64,000 nucleotides of DNA from Prolixibacteraceae bacterium JC049 (GCA_023369685.1 SACZ01000001.1:992381-1056380), one strand, 5' to 3'. Shown: positions 36,376-45,307, counted from the first letter of the stretch. Translations and numbers: made by a program. Notes: a model not told the origin generated them from the letters alone.

Positions 36376-36415
36376 TTTTTTGGTTTGTAGCGATATATTA
36401 CATAGGCTTCTCCTC

Positions 36416-37411
36416 CTATTTTTTTGAGATAATTACTGTTTGGTCTTTTACTTCATATCGAATAGGAAGTGTGTATTCAATTAATTGAAGTACTTCCAAT
36501 ATCGATTCGTTTTTAATGGTTCCTGTATAGTGATAATCGAGAATTTCCGGGTGAGCTACTTCTATGTTTACTCCATATCTGCGCTCTAAAAGAGGAATCA
36601 ATTCTTTCATGTTCATATTCAGGAAGGTTAGCTCATTTATCTTCCATGATGAATAGAGCTGTGGGTTCACTCGCCTGATGATGAGCTTCTTGTCTTTCTC
36701 TGTAAACAGAAGTTGTTCGCCAGGTTTCATTATCAGTTCCTTTTTCAGTTGCAGCTTTTCAGAAGAGGTAACCTGAATACTTCCTTCCTCTAAAGTAGTG
36801 ACAATGGCATGGTCTTCGGTATAAGCTTTCACGTTGAACTGTGTACCCAATACCTTAATGTTGTAATAAGGGGTTTTTACAATGAATGGTTTCTTCGGGT
36901 TTTTAGTCACATTGAACCATGCTTCACCAGAAGTTAACTCTACAATGCGGTTATCGGAATTGGCTACTGCATAGTTTAATTCAGTTCCTGCATTTAGAAA
37001 AACTTTGGTTTGGTCGGGGAGTATTAGTTGTGAAACGGAACCTTTGGGAGCAATTGCAGTTGCATAAATAGGTTCTCCTTGAGGCTGGAGTTGAATGACG
37101 GTTATACCCAGCAGCATTCCCACTATTAGTATAGCCGCCACTTTACTCCAGGTGAGATAAACTTTAGGAAGAAGCTTTTTCGGTTTCTTAGTATCGGTTT
37201 GTTTTACAAAACGTTTCCATTCTCCTTGTGTGTCGGCAATGTCGGCCATATGTTGTAGCGACGTTTGCCAGTTTTCACGAGTTTGCTGGTAAAATTGTAT
37301 GTTTTGTTCAGATTCTGTTTTCCATTTATTAAGCATAAGCCGATCTTTGTTACTGATACTTCCGTCCAGTTCGGCAATGATTAATTGTTTTATCGATTGG
37401 TTTTTTTGCAT
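36416..37411 (-). CDS. FecR-type anti-sigma factor
   Basis: 331 aa. Cytoplasmic anti-sigma part ~1-85 ('LIIAELDGSISNKDRLMLNKW'), one TM helix (~89-107, 'KVAAILIVGMLLGITVI') and a periplasmic FecR domain ('LILPDQTKVFLNAGTEL ... GEAWFNV ... VLGTQFNVKAY'), ending with an STN-like/DUF4974 domain ('NESILEVLQLIEYTLPIRYEVKDQTVIISKK' is its tail). It holds the ECF sigma factor until the SusC STN domain signals substrate. Located between the sigma and SusC genes, as usual. Confidence 0.93.
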   Translation of the reverse strand: MQKNQSIKQLIIAELDGSISNKDRLMLNKWKTESEQNIQFYQQTRENWQTSLQHMADIADTQGEWKRFVKQTDTKKPKKLLPKVYLTWSKVAAILIVGMLLGITVIQLQPQGEPIYATAIAPKGSVSQLILPDQTKVFLNAGTELNYAVANSDNRIVELTSGEAWFNVTKNPKKPFIVKTPYYNIKVLGTQFNVKAYTEDHAIVTTLEEGSIQVTSSEKLQLKKELIMKPGEQLLFTEKDKKLIIRRVNPQLYSSWKINELTFLNMNMKELIPLLERRYGVNIEVAHPEILDYHYTGTIKNESILEVLQLIEYTLPIRYEVKDQTVIISKK

Positions 37412-37466
37412 GATATCGGTTTTTGAAGCTATGACACATCAAAAAGCAGATACCCTACCTGCGAAA

Positions 37467-38057
37467 TTAAAATTTATCCCAATTTTCTAAAAGAAGAGCC
37501 ATGAAAAGGGATAAGAATTCGGTTAATTGCTGACGTAGAATCTGTATGGCTTTCGATATGTGTTTTTCTACCATTTTCACAGAAATGCTCATCTGGTCAG
37601 CTATTTCACGATTCTTCAGTTGCTCGAATCTACTCAGCTTGAATACCTCTTTGCATTTAGGGGGAAGAGATTCAATTACTTCTGCAATTTTTTCTTCCAA
37701 CTCCAATTCAATTAACGAATAGTAGGGATCGTTATTGGAAAATTCGTTGGTTTCGGTCTCAAGAGTATGTTGAACCGATTGTTTGATTTTGGTATGGCGA
37801 TTGTAATTTAAACAGCTGTTCTTGATGGATTGATAGAGGTAAGCTTTTACCGAATGATTGATCTGGATAGTGTTGGCCTTATCCCATAGCAGCATAAATG
37901 CGTCTTGAACCAAATCTTTGGCCACTTGCATGTCGCCAATGAATTTATAGGCGAACAATACCAAGCGTCCGTGGTATTGAAAGAAGATTGCTTCGTAGGC
38001 ATTTAAGTCTCGATTCTTCAATGCATTTAGCAAATGTTCTTTCTCTGTTTCTATCAT
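37467..38057 (-). CDS. ECF RNA polymerase sigma factor (Bacteroidota FecI-like)
   Basis: 196 aa. Region 2 'RLVLFAYKFIGDMQVAKDLVQDAFMLLW' (~31-58) and region 4 'LPPKCKEVFKLSRFEQLKNREIADQM' (~127-152) with 'SVKMVEKHISKA' HTH define a Bacteroidota ECF sigma factor. First gene of the operon with FecR, SusC and SusD; a strong predicted promoter lies just upstream. It should direct transcription of its own PUL when glycan is present. Confidence 0.94.
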   Translation of the reverse strand: MIETEKEHLLNALKNRDLNAYEAIFFQYHGRLVLFAYKFIGDMQVAKDLVQDAFMLLWDKANTIQINHSVKAYLYQSIKNSCLNYNRHTKIKQSVQHTLETETNEFSNNDPYYSLIELELEEKIAEVIESLPPKCKEVFKLSRFEQLKNREIADQMSISVKMVEKHISKAIQILRQQLTEFLSLFMALLLENWDKF

Positions 38058-38079
38058 GGTTTTAGTTTGTGGGCAGGAA

Positions 38080-38110
38080 CAAACATAAAAAAAAGTAATT
38101 AAGATTCAAT
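38080..38110 (-). promoter_or_regulatory. Predicted promoter of the ECF sigma gene
   Basis: Minus strand: ATTG (38107-38110), 19 nt, TATGTTTG (38080-38087): a perfect -33/-7 pair, with the ATG about 22 nt further. Confidence 0.65.
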
Positions 38111-38130
38111 GGTTGGAGGAATAGAAACCC

Positions 38131-38206
38131 GAGGAAAGAAAATTGGAATTGGGAGAAAAGGGAGACAGGATTCAGGTTGTAGAGGCGCAAAATTTTGCGC
38201 CTCTAC
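38131..38206 (+). repeat. 'AAAGGGAGAC' repeat copy 3 joined to a GTAGAGGCGCAAAAT palindrome
   Basis: GGAATTGGGAGAAAAGGGAG then ACAGGATTCAGG (38144-38175) is the repeat. It runs straight into a 28-nt perfect palindrome from GTAGAGGCGCAAAA (38179) to TTTTGCGCCTCTAC (38206). The palindrome recurs at 45582-45611 and 45836-45865, again next to the repeat. Confidence 0.65.
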
Positions 38207-38229
38207 AACGGCCTGCTTAATGAACTGTT

Positions 38230-39147
38230 TTATTGTTTTGTTGAGGTGTGATTCATCTCGAATATAGCTCCCACAGGGTAATGATCGGAAAGGTTTGCTG
38301 TTGTTCTTGTATTGTAAATGAATGCGTTTCTACAATGTTGAGCCAAGTTAAAAGAAGTTAGAATATAGTCGATGCGAGTGCTTCGTTCAATCAATGATTG
38401 TTCTTCCTCTTTTGTTTTAGCAAACACCAATGTTGGACATGAAATTCTACTTATACCTTGTGGAACAAATTGAGTACAAACATCGTACAACCCTAATCCC
38501 AATGTTTTAGCCACTTCGGAATAAGAAAATAATTGGTTGCGTAAGTTTTCCACATGTTGGTGTTTGTTATCGCTGCTTATTCTATCTCTTAGTAGTGCTT
38601 TGTTGTTATTATACCAGTCTGCATCTATAGGTGAAAGCGCATTGAAATCGCCACAAACTATCACCTTCTCATTTGCGTTCAATAGTTTTTTAATTTTTGG
38701 TGATAATATATCAATCTCTTGACTTCGCTTTTTCCACTTAAAAGGAGAGAGGTGTATTACAAAAACATGGATCTCTTTTACAATACAGTGCAAGGCTCCA
38801 TGGTGCATCCCAGTGGTGATTTTCTCGACAAGCTGAATGGGATATTTCGATGTTAAACCAACAGAATAGCCTGATTCTTTTAGTAGAACAGAATGTTTGT
38901 GCCCCCATTTCTTACTATCGGTTTGCAACTTTTTATCGGTATAGGCACAAAGCTCTTGCATGGCCATAATGTCGGATTGTTGTGCTTTTATCCAAGCAAT
39001 CTGTTGCTTCTTTCGTAGCGTATCTTTTCCCCACTCATATCCATTCCAGATATTATAAGATATCAGTTTCAGTTGCTTCTGGGCAAATGTTGGTGTTGAT
39101 ACCATGCAGCTTAAGAGCAATAAGCCGATTATTAGGTGTTTGTACAT
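38230..39147 (-). CDS. Secreted endonuclease/exonuclease/phosphatase family protein
   Basis: 305 aa, signal peptide ~1-22. 'LISYNIWNGYEWG', 'DIMAMQELCAY' (metal-binding Glu), 'VIVCGDFNALSP' and 'SDHYPVGAIFEM' are the ordered motifs of the EEP (DNase I-like) metal phosphodiesterase fold. The substrate could be extracellular DNA, a phospholipid or a sugar phosphate; the sequence alone does not decide. It lies 5 nt after the alkaline-phosphatase-fold gene, so both hydrolyse phosphoesters in the envelope. Confidence 0.88.
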   Translation of the reverse strand: MYKHLIIGLLLLSCMVSTPTFAQKQLKLISYNIWNGYEWGKDTLRKKQQIAWIKAQQSDIMAMQELCAYTDKKLQTDSKKWGHKHSVLLKESGYSVGLTSKYPIQLVEKITTGMHHGALHCIVKEIHVFVIHLSPFKWKKRSQEIDILSPKIKKLLNANEKVIVCGDFNALSPIDADWYNNNKALLRDRISSDNKHQHVENLRNQLFSYSEVAKTLGLGLYDVCTQFVPQGISRISCPTLVFAKTKEEEQSLIERSTRIDYILTSFNLAQHCRNAFIYNTRTTANLSDHYPVGAIFEMNHTSTKQ

Positions 39148-39152
39148 TGGTA

Positions 39153-40064
39153 TTAGTTTTTATTACTGAAAATAGATGAAGGAACTTTACCGATCCAAGC
39201 TTCGGGAGTTTTGCAATTAAAGAGATAGGCAATAACAGGTGAGGTATTCACTGTATTGTTGGGCGATTTCAATTGGAATCCCTTTTTTATGCCAGGACCG
39301 GTAATTCCCCAGGGGACAATCATTTCTTCTGTGGTAACTCCTCCATGTCCTTTAGGCCCTCCACCATGATCAGTTAAAAACATAAAGTGACTACTATTGT
39401 ACAGTTTTTCTTGCTTCAATTTATCAAGGAATAAACCAATGGCCTTATCCGCTTCTTCAATAGATTGAATGTAGTCTGCCGACATCCAACCAGAACGATG
39501 TCCTGCATGATCGGTGTGAACGGAATATAGATAAACCAGAGTAGGAGAGGTTTTATGCTTAACGATAAAATCGAATGCTTTTTGATAGTTTGCTTCATAA
39601 CCATCTTTCTCTTCAAAGGAATATTCATCGAAATACTTTTTGTTGTATGGATAAATAAGGTTTTTCCAGTTGTAATAAAAAGCAGTCTTAATGTTGGGCA
39701 CCTGATCCTTTGTGACTTTAAAAATAGAAGGATAGTAACCTTTGGCATCTTTTTCAACCGGAGGTAAAGTGTATTTGTTTATTTGCCATCCATTATTGAC
39801 TACACCATGTTGTTCAGGTCCACTTCCGGTTAAGATACTTGTCCAGTTGGGGAGTGTTACCGAAGGCATAACATCTCGTGTTTTAAGAGATAAAACTCCC
39901 TCCTTTAGCAGTTGATCTAAGTTAGGAGTTTGGGCAGTTTGTAATCCTTCAACACTGATGCCATCGAGAGCCAACATTATTACTCTTTTAGCTGAAGGTT
40001 GAGGTTTATTGCAACCATAAAGGACGGCTGCTATAATTAACGATAAAAGGCAGATGTGTTTCAT
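39153..40064 (-). CDS. Type I phosphodiesterase/nucleotide pyrophosphatase-like lipoprotein
   Basis: 303 aa. Lipoprotein-type N-terminus 'IIAAVLYGCN' (Cys18). 'VIMLALDGIS' supplies the first metal Asp, 'MPSVTLPNWTSILTG' (66-80) contains the likely nucleophile Thr70 (compare the 'TFPNH' motif of NPPs), and 'YSVHTDHAGHRSG' plus 'MFLTDHGGG' give the remaining metal ligands. It belongs to the alkaline phosphatase superfamily and is first in a two-gene operon with the EEP enzyme; a nucleotide or phosphodiester substrate is likely. Confidence 0.88.
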   Translation of the reverse strand: MKHICLLSLIIAAVLYGCNKPQPSAKRVIMLALDGISVEGLQTAQTPNLDQLLKEGVLSLKTRDVMPSVTLPNWTSILTGSGPEQHGVVNNGWQINKYTLPPVEKDAKGYYPSIFKVTKDQVPNIKTAFYYNWKNLIYPYNKKYFDEYSFEEKDGYEANYQKAFDFIVKHKTSPTLVYLYSVHTDHAGHRSGWMSADYIQSIEEADKAIGLFLDKLKQEKLYNSSHFMFLTDHGGGPKGHGGVTTEEMIVPWGITGPGIKKGFQLKSPNNTVNTSPVIAYLFNCKTPEAWIGKVPSSIFSNKN

Positions 40065-40113
40065 TGTTTCACTTGTTAATTTTTTTGTTTGTGTAGTTTG
40101 GTTGCATAGGTTA

Positions 40114-40130
40114 TACTCTAATTTAGAGTA
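40114..40130. promoter_or_regulatory. Candidate operator upstream of the phosphodiesterase operon
   Basis: Perfect inverted repeat TACTCTAA-T-TTAGAGTA, 50 nt upstream of the start codon at 40064. Its size and position suit a dimeric repressor site. No regulator is identified for it. Confidence 0.4.
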
Positions 40131-40173
40131 AATGGTTCTTGGTTGATGTGCTAAAAGCGTATTATTGGTTTTA

Positions 40174-40216
40174 TTGCAACAAGTAAAATGTGTGGTTTAT
40201 AATTTGCTTGTTGCAA
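40174..40216. repeat. 10-bp inverted repeat in the divergent spacer
   Basis: TTGCAACAAG (40174-40183) and CTTGTTGCAA (40207-40216) are perfect inverted copies 23 nt apart, midway between divergent genes. No T-run follows, so a terminator is unlikely. Confidence 0.45.
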
Positions 40217-40380
40217 GTGGTAGATTATTAGTATTATAGGTTGCATTGAATGAAGAGGTGTCAAAAATATAAATGTCAAATAAAAGGTTGAGAGTTATTG
40301 TTGCTTGTTGATCAATACTGCTTTCCCTAGAATGGAATAGATACAAACTATTAAAAATAGTTAAGAAACTATATATCGTA

Positions 40381-40411
40381 GTTGTGTAACTAAAAAATAT
40401 AGTTACATTTG
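40381..40411 (+). promoter_or_regulatory. BlaI-type operator embedded in the blaI/blaR1 promoter
   Basis: GTTG (40381-40384), 19 nt, TACATTTG (40404-40411) is a full -33/-7 promoter. The inverted repeat TGTAACTA-N7-TAGTTACA (40385-40407) lies exactly in the spacer and overlaps the -7 box. TGTA/TACA half-sites are those bound by BlaI/MecI repressors, so this gene pair probably represses itself here. Confidence 0.7.
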
Positions 40412-40464
40412 TTGTGTAGTTTATAGATAAATTGTGATTTCGTCTATTAAAATTGATATAAATA

Positions 40465-40830
40465 ATGAAGAAATTAACACCGAAAGAGGAAGAGATATTA
40501 AATATATTTTGGGAAAAGGGCGCTATGTTCATAAAAGAATTGCAAGCCGAATATGCTGATCAAAAGTTGCATTATAATACGTTGTCGACTATGGTTCGGG
40601 CGATGGAGGAAAAAGGTTTCATAGGACACGAGAAGTTTGGGAACACTTATCGTTATTTTGCAACTGTAACCAAAGAGGAGTACAGTAAGCGCACATTGGG
40701 AAATGTTGTTCAGAAGTATTTCAATAATTCATATAAGAAGGTAGTGTCGTTGTTGGTAGAGGAGGAGAATCTTTCAGTTGATGAATTGAAGAAGTTAATC
40801 TCAGACATCGAAAATAATCCGAAAAAATGA
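40465..40830 (+). CDS. BlaI/MecI/CopY family transcriptional repressor
   Basis: 121 aa, the usual size. An N-terminal winged helix 'KLTPKEEEILNIFWEKGAMFIKEL' and 'YNTLSTMVRAMEEKGFIGHE' is typical of Penicillinase_R repressors, followed by a dimerisation/cleavage region 'NSYKKVVSLLVEEENLS'. Its ATG overlap (ATGA) with the downstream peptidase gene fits the blaI-blaR1 arrangement. Its own operator is visible upstream. Induction would follow proteolysis triggered by the membrane peptidase. Confidence 0.93.
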   Translation: MKKLTPKEEEILNIFWEKGAMFIKELQAEYADQKLHYNTLSTMVRAMEEKGFIGHEKFGNTYRYFATVTKEEYSKRTLGNVVQKYFNNSYKKVVSLLVEEENLSVDELKKLISDIENNPKK

Positions 40831-42605
40831 CACCACTTTTTGCCTATCTCATAAAATCATCGTTAAGTGCAGCATTGCTTTATCTGTTGTTCCGATTAAC
40901 CATGCGACGACACAATCAGCATGCTGTAAACCGAATTCTTTTGATGACAATTATGTTGTTTTCGGCCATTGTACCCTTTATTGATATTCAGCTGTTGAAT
41001 GAAACAGAACCAGTTAGGCAAATACAACTATTTCGCGAATTGGTGGCAATTCCTGAGGTGACTGACGCAATTGCCGTGGAACCGGGAAGTAAAGTTGTTA
41101 CTGATATGGCTACTTCCAATCCAATAAACTATTGGAAATGGGCATATTATTCTATAATTAGCTTGTTTGTATTGCAGCTTTCAGTAGGAATAATTCGAGT
41201 TGTACAGCTATTAAAAAAAGCAAGTAAATATCCATTCCAAGATGTACTTATCTCGGTTGTAAAAGAGGTAATACAACCATTCTCTTTCTTTAACTGGATA
41301 GTACTTTCGGAAAAAGACTTCAATGAAAATAAAAATATTGTGGTAACTCACGAACGCGCGCACATTAAATTGGGGCACACCTTCGATTTAATGGTTAGTG
41401 AGTTGTTTTGTGTGATGCATTTTTTCAATCCAATGGTTTGGATGATGCGTCGCGACCTAAAACTTATCCATGAATACCAGGCCGATCAGGCCGTTCTAAA
41501 CCAAGGCATCGATGCACAGAAATACCAGTTGCTGGTATTAGAGAAGGCGGTGGGCAAAAGACGTTTTGCCATGGCTAGCCAGTTTACTCAAAAACCCATT
41601 TTAAAACGATTAAACATGATGAAAAATTCCAATGTAGAGAAGTGGGCCGTAGTGAAATTATTTCTCTTTGTGCCCTTATTGGCGCTTTTGCTTCAAGCAT
41701 TTGCGCGACCAGAATTAATCCGGAATGTAAATGAACTGATTCCTACTATCCAGAAAGATAGTACTGAATTGTGGTTGGAGCAATGGACTCCTGAGAACCT
41801 GCAGAATTTGAATGGTGGATTAATGACAGAAATGGAAGTGGTAAAACCACTACGTCCAGGCAGCAAGTCTACTGTTTCCAATAGAAAGAATAAGTATCCT
41901 GTGATATCAAAAAAGGATATTCTCGAGGTATTGATAAATTATAAGAGCCTGATTCTTCTTGAAGGAAAAATAGGGCAACCTAAGGAAGTATATGCTGCTG
42001 TTCGAAAGTTTATAGCAGGCGAATCTCCTGTAGGAAGAGCCAATGATGTAGCCACCAAAGTAGAAAAACAGTTGCCATTGGCAGGAAAGGTGAGTGTTAG
42101 CAAAGGTGTAATTACTTTGCGTCATGATGTGGGAACTGATAAGGCTTTTATTCGAAAGATGGTAAAGGAGATTGGGAAAATTTATTTAGAGGCTAGAAAC
42201 AATGCGGCAACTAAAACATTTGGGAAAAAGTATTTCCAATTATCAGTTGCTCAGAAATCGGATATTGACCAGATGATTCCTATTCGGGTTTCTATTATTG
42301 AACCGAAAAAGACAAGAAATGCTCCGCCACCTCCACCTCCTTACAGTAAATTTAAGGTAACAAGTCAGGGAACTGTGATGCATGGAGGAAAGAAGCTATC
42401 GTTATCGGAATTGATTGAACGAATTGAGTTGCTGAAGAAACTTCAAGCTAAGCACAACAAGAAATATAAGAAGAATATTAAGTTGCAACCTGTTTTTGAT
42501 ATTGATCATCAGGTATCTAAAAGTAAACTTGAGGAGTTAAAACGTATGATAAAAAACTCAAGTGTTTCCGATGTTGAAATAGTATGGATTATTGAGGATA
42601 AATAA
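40827..42605 (+). CDS. BlaR1-like M56 family membrane metallopeptidase
   Basis: 592 aa. Three or four TM helices before the catalytic part (~10-24, 37-53, 106-126) and one after (~273-290). 'THERAHIKLGH' carries the HExxH zinc site (His175, Glu176, His179), and Glu216 in 'HEYQAD' is the third ligand. The C-terminal ~300 residues are periplasmic without a beta-lactam-binding SxxK domain, and include a 'APPPPPPYSKF' hinge, so the sensed signal is probably not a beta-lactam. It should cleave or inactivate the adjacent BlaI-like repressor. Confidence 0.9.
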   Translation: MTPLFAYLIKSSLSAALLYLLFRLTMRRHNQHAVNRILLMTIMLFSAIVPFIDIQLLNETEPVRQIQLFRELVAIPEVTDAIAVEPGSKVVTDMATSNPINYWKWAYYSIISLFVLQLSVGIIRVVQLLKKASKYPFQDVLISVVKEVIQPFSFFNWIVLSEKDFNENKNIVVTHERAHIKLGHTFDLMVSELFCVMHFFNPMVWMMRRDLKLIHEYQADQAVLNQGIDAQKYQLLVLEKAVGKRRFAMASQFTQKPILKRLNMMKNSNVEKWAVVKLFLFVPLLALLLQAFARPELIRNVNELIPTIQKDSTELWLEQWTPENLQNLNGGLMTEMEVVKPLRPGSKSTVSNRKNKYPVISKKDILEVLINYKSLILLEGKIGQPKEVYAAVRKFIAGESPVGRANDVATKVEKQLPLAGKVSVSKGVITLRHDVGTDKAFIRKMVKEIGKIYLEARNNAATKTFGKKYFQLSVAQKSDIDQMIPIRVSIIEPKKTRNAPPPPPPYSKFKVTSQGTVMHGGKKLSLSELIERIELLKKLQAKHNKKYKKNIKLQPVFDIDHQVSKSKLEELKRMIKNSSVSDVEIVWIIEDK

Positions 42606-42618
42606 ATTAACGACATAA

Positions 42619-42647
42619 ATAGAGACGCTCAATTTGAGCGTCTCTAT
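42619..42647. terminator. Bidirectional hairpin between convergent genes
   Basis: ATAGAGACGCTCAA (42619-42632) / TTGAGCGTCTCTAT (42634-42647) is a 14-bp perfect stem with a 1-nt centre, between the convergent peptidase and GH43-GH31 stops. It has no long T-run but is the only structure in the 47-nt gap. Confidence 0.6.
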
Positions 42648-42652
42648 AGTAA

Positions 42653-45307
42653 TTATTGTTTTTCAAAATAGAGTAGCTCATCAAGTGCTACGTCGAATTC
42701 AATTGTTTTTCCTCCTCGGACTTTCTTGCCTGTAGGAGTAAGCCATTTCCCTTTTGGAAGTTTAACGGCTCGCTTACGGGCATTATTCTCAAGAACAGGA
42801 GCCACTAAAATTCGATCGCCTAGCATAAATTGATCGGTGATTTTGGCAAACCCTTGATGTGGGAAATCGTATTCCATTGGCCGCATGATTGGTTCTCCTG
42901 TTTTGGCCGACTCTTTGGCCAGCTGCAAGATATAATCTTTGTACTTCTGACGAATGTCGATGGACTTTTTCACCGCTTTTAAATGTGTTTCGTCAAGGAT
43001 GCGCCATGGAGCAACCGAGAACTGCATCATTGGCATAAGTGCGTGACATTGTGCCGAACGAACAATTAGTTCCTGATCGATGATTGCTCCATCGAGGAAT
43101 GATTTATACTGACCACCACCGATCATGTCAGGACAACTAAATGGATAGCCCATGATTCCTTCAACTAACATCTGAGGAATTAGCATATTTAGGTGATTCC
43201 AGCTGTGGTCTTTGTCGTGCAAACGCTCGGCCAATGGCTGTCCTCCCATTTTCCACATTGCACGGTATTCGTTCAATGGGAAAGCCAAACCAATTTCTCC
43301 GTATAGCTTCGAATGATCGTTAGGAGATAAACCTTGCAGGTCGACATCTCCTGTGTAGAAACGTGCATCGCCAGCATCCAGCTTGAAGCCATCGACACCA
43401 TATTCGTCTACAAGACGTTGCAATTCGTCGGTGAACCATTTTTTTGCTGCAGGATTAGATAGGTCGAGTAGGGCACTAACACCATTCCACCATTTAATCA
43501 TGGCCACATCGCCTGCTTTGTTTTTCAGGAAGTAGCCTTTGTCACGTAGCTCTCGGTATACATCACAGTCGGGGCTCACAAACGGACATACCCACAACAT
43601 AACCTTGTAGCCCATCTGGTGCAATTCGTCCATCATGGCCTTTGGATCATCGAAACGACCTTCATGGAAGTTCCATTTTCCGTAATCTTCTTGCCAGTTA
43701 TCGTCGATCATTAAAACACCAGCAGGATAATCGTTGTCTTTAATGGCGTGGGCATATTTTAGAATATCTTTTTGGTTTTGATCGTACATCAATTCAATCC
43801 AGGTATTGTACTGAGGACTGGTGAATAATAGTTCGTCTGGCATTTTTCCTGAAGGAGGGAAATAGTTCTTGCTGGCTAACTGCAACCCACTTTTCAGTGT
43901 TCCTTCAGATTGATGTTGGTTGATTTTATCGCGGCTGGATACAATTAACTGCGTTCCTGTATTGCGAATACGCAAAGGAGCCTCACTCCAAAGTACATCG
44001 CCATTATCAGAAAGAATTAGTGGCTGAACCTGGTTGCCAAACCCTTTGCCCCAAGTATCGAATTCTAAATCTTCGTTGAAAGGCATTTTGTGTCCTTGAC
44101 CAATTAGTCCCATCCACCAGTTGCTACCTTTTTCTTTATCAATTGTTACTGTATGAGTAATGGCTCCGTTGTTATTGTTTTTAGTCTCGTTTAATGTCCA
44201 TTGGTCTTTCCAGCGAATAACAGGCTCATCGTTTTCAAATTCCAATGGTAACCAAATGTAGCGACCATCAATGGCATTTTCAGGATTCCAACGATCGCCC
44301 ATGTAGATGAACTTTCCTTTGGATGCATCTACAGGAAGTACATAGGTACTTTGGGAGTGGAATGTTAGGTTGGCATCTTTTCCTCGACATGGATTCCCCA
44401 ACTCACGCCAAGGTCCAAAGATGTTGTCTGCAACGGCAGTGCGTGCTGCATTAGGACGCCATCCCGTACAGTCGGATGCAATCAGGTAGTATTTTCCGTT
44501 GCATTTGAACATGGCAGGTGCTTCCATATAGCGAGAAGGGAAGGCACGCGAATATTTTCCTGAGTAAGAAAGGTAGTCGTCGCTTAGTTGCGAAATGTGC
44601 AATGTACTGTTCTCTTCGGATGAGTAAATGTGATATGCCTTTCCATCTTCATCGACAAATAGATTCATATCACGAGCCATTTGTCCTCCTTTATGGTCAC
44701 GTCCTAAGATGTTAACCGAATCGACATGAGCAGGAAGACAACCTTTGCCTCCGCAATAAGCATCTTTTACCCATTTAGCCACTGGTTTTTTGTGAAAAGA
44801 GTAAGCATTTACTGGCCAATGTCCTTTATTGGGACGGAAGCTTTTAATGAACTTAAATGGACCTGTTGGTGAATCGGCAACAGCAACCCCCGAACGGGCA
44901 GCATCGTATCCTTTGTCTTTTAGTTCCAGGTGGAACCACATGACATACTTACCTGTTTTTGCGTTGAAAATCACTTTCGGACGTTCTAGAATACATCCTT
45001 TGGCAATGTCGTGATTTGGATCGTTGGTAATTACTTTCAGAGCAATTCCTTCATCTTTCCAATTGTAAAGATCTTTGGACGAGTAGCAGTGCACCCCTAC
45101 ATGAGCCTTGTTTCCGGCTTCTCCCTCAATTTTGTGTTCGCCATACCAATAGTAGGTATTGGCTTGCTTTAAAATACCACCACCGTGTGCGTTGATGTGT
45201 ACTCCATTGTTATCGTTCCATATTTTTCCTGGCTGAAATGTTTGTTTTTGTGCAAACACAGACGCACAGAAAAAAAGGAAGATACCTAAGAATAGATTCC
45301 TCTTCAT
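42653..45307 (-). CDS. GH43-GH31 fusion, secreted
   Basis: 884 aa with signal peptide (~1-19). Residues ~25-370 are a GH43 five-bladed propeller: 'HINAHGGGILKQ' (38-49) is the N-terminal pattern of GH43_24/34-type galactan enzymes that lack the usual Asp base, and 'MEAPAMFKCNGKYYLIAS' (261-278) carries the general acid Glu262. Residues ~395-884 are GH31: 'GVLMIDDNWQEDYG', 'LWVCPFVSPD' and 'VDGFKLDAGDARFY' with candidate nucleophile Asp644. The GH31 half resembles MYORG-type alpha-galactosidases more than alpha-glucosidases. Two activities in one chain suggest hydrolysis of a galactose- or galactofuranose-rich glycan. Each half has roughly normal domain length. Confidence 0.85.
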   Translation of the reverse strand: MKRNLFLGIFLFFCASVFAQKQTFQPGKIWNDNNGVHINAHGGGILKQANTYYWYGEHKIEGEAGNKAHVGVHCYSSKDLYNWKDEGIALKVITNDPNHDIAKGCILERPKVIFNAKTGKYVMWFHLELKDKGYDAARSGVAVADSPTGPFKFIKSFRPNKGHWPVNAYSFHKKPVAKWVKDAYCGGKGCLPAHVDSVNILGRDHKGGQMARDMNLFVDEDGKAYHIYSSEENSTLHISQLSDDYLSYSGKYSRAFPSRYMEAPAMFKCNGKYYLIASDCTGWRPNAARTAVADNIFGPWRELGNPCRGKDANLTFHSQSTYVLPVDASKGKFIYMGDRWNPENAIDGRYIWLPLEFENDEPVIRWKDQWTLNETKNNNNGAITHTVTIDKEKGSNWWMGLIGQGHKMPFNEDLEFDTWGKGFGNQVQPLILSDNGDVLWSEAPLRIRNTGTQLIVSSRDKINQHQSEGTLKSGLQLASKNYFPPSGKMPDELLFTSPQYNTWIELMYDQNQKDILKYAHAIKDNDYPAGVLMIDDNWQEDYGKWNFHEGRFDDPKAMMDELHQMGYKVMLWVCPFVSPDCDVYRELRDKGYFLKNKAGDVAMIKWWNGVSALLDLSNPAAKKWFTDELQRLVDEYGVDGFKLDAGDARFYTGDVDLQGLSPNDHSKLYGEIGLAFPLNEYRAMWKMGGQPLAERLHDKDHSWNHLNMLIPQMLVEGIMGYPFSCPDMIGGGQYKSFLDGAIIDQELIVRSAQCHALMPMMQFSVAPWRILDETHLKAVKKSIDIRQKYKDYILQLAKESAKTGEPIMRPMEYDFPHQGFAKITDQFMLGDRILVAPVLENNARKRAVKLPKGKWLTPTGKKVRGGKTIEFDVALDELLYFEKQ

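Noticed and set aside
40197-40532. 111-codon open frame on the minus strand
   Set aside because: It covers the blaI promoter and operator and the start of the blaI-like gene, and the translation is low-complexity Asn/Ser/Phe.
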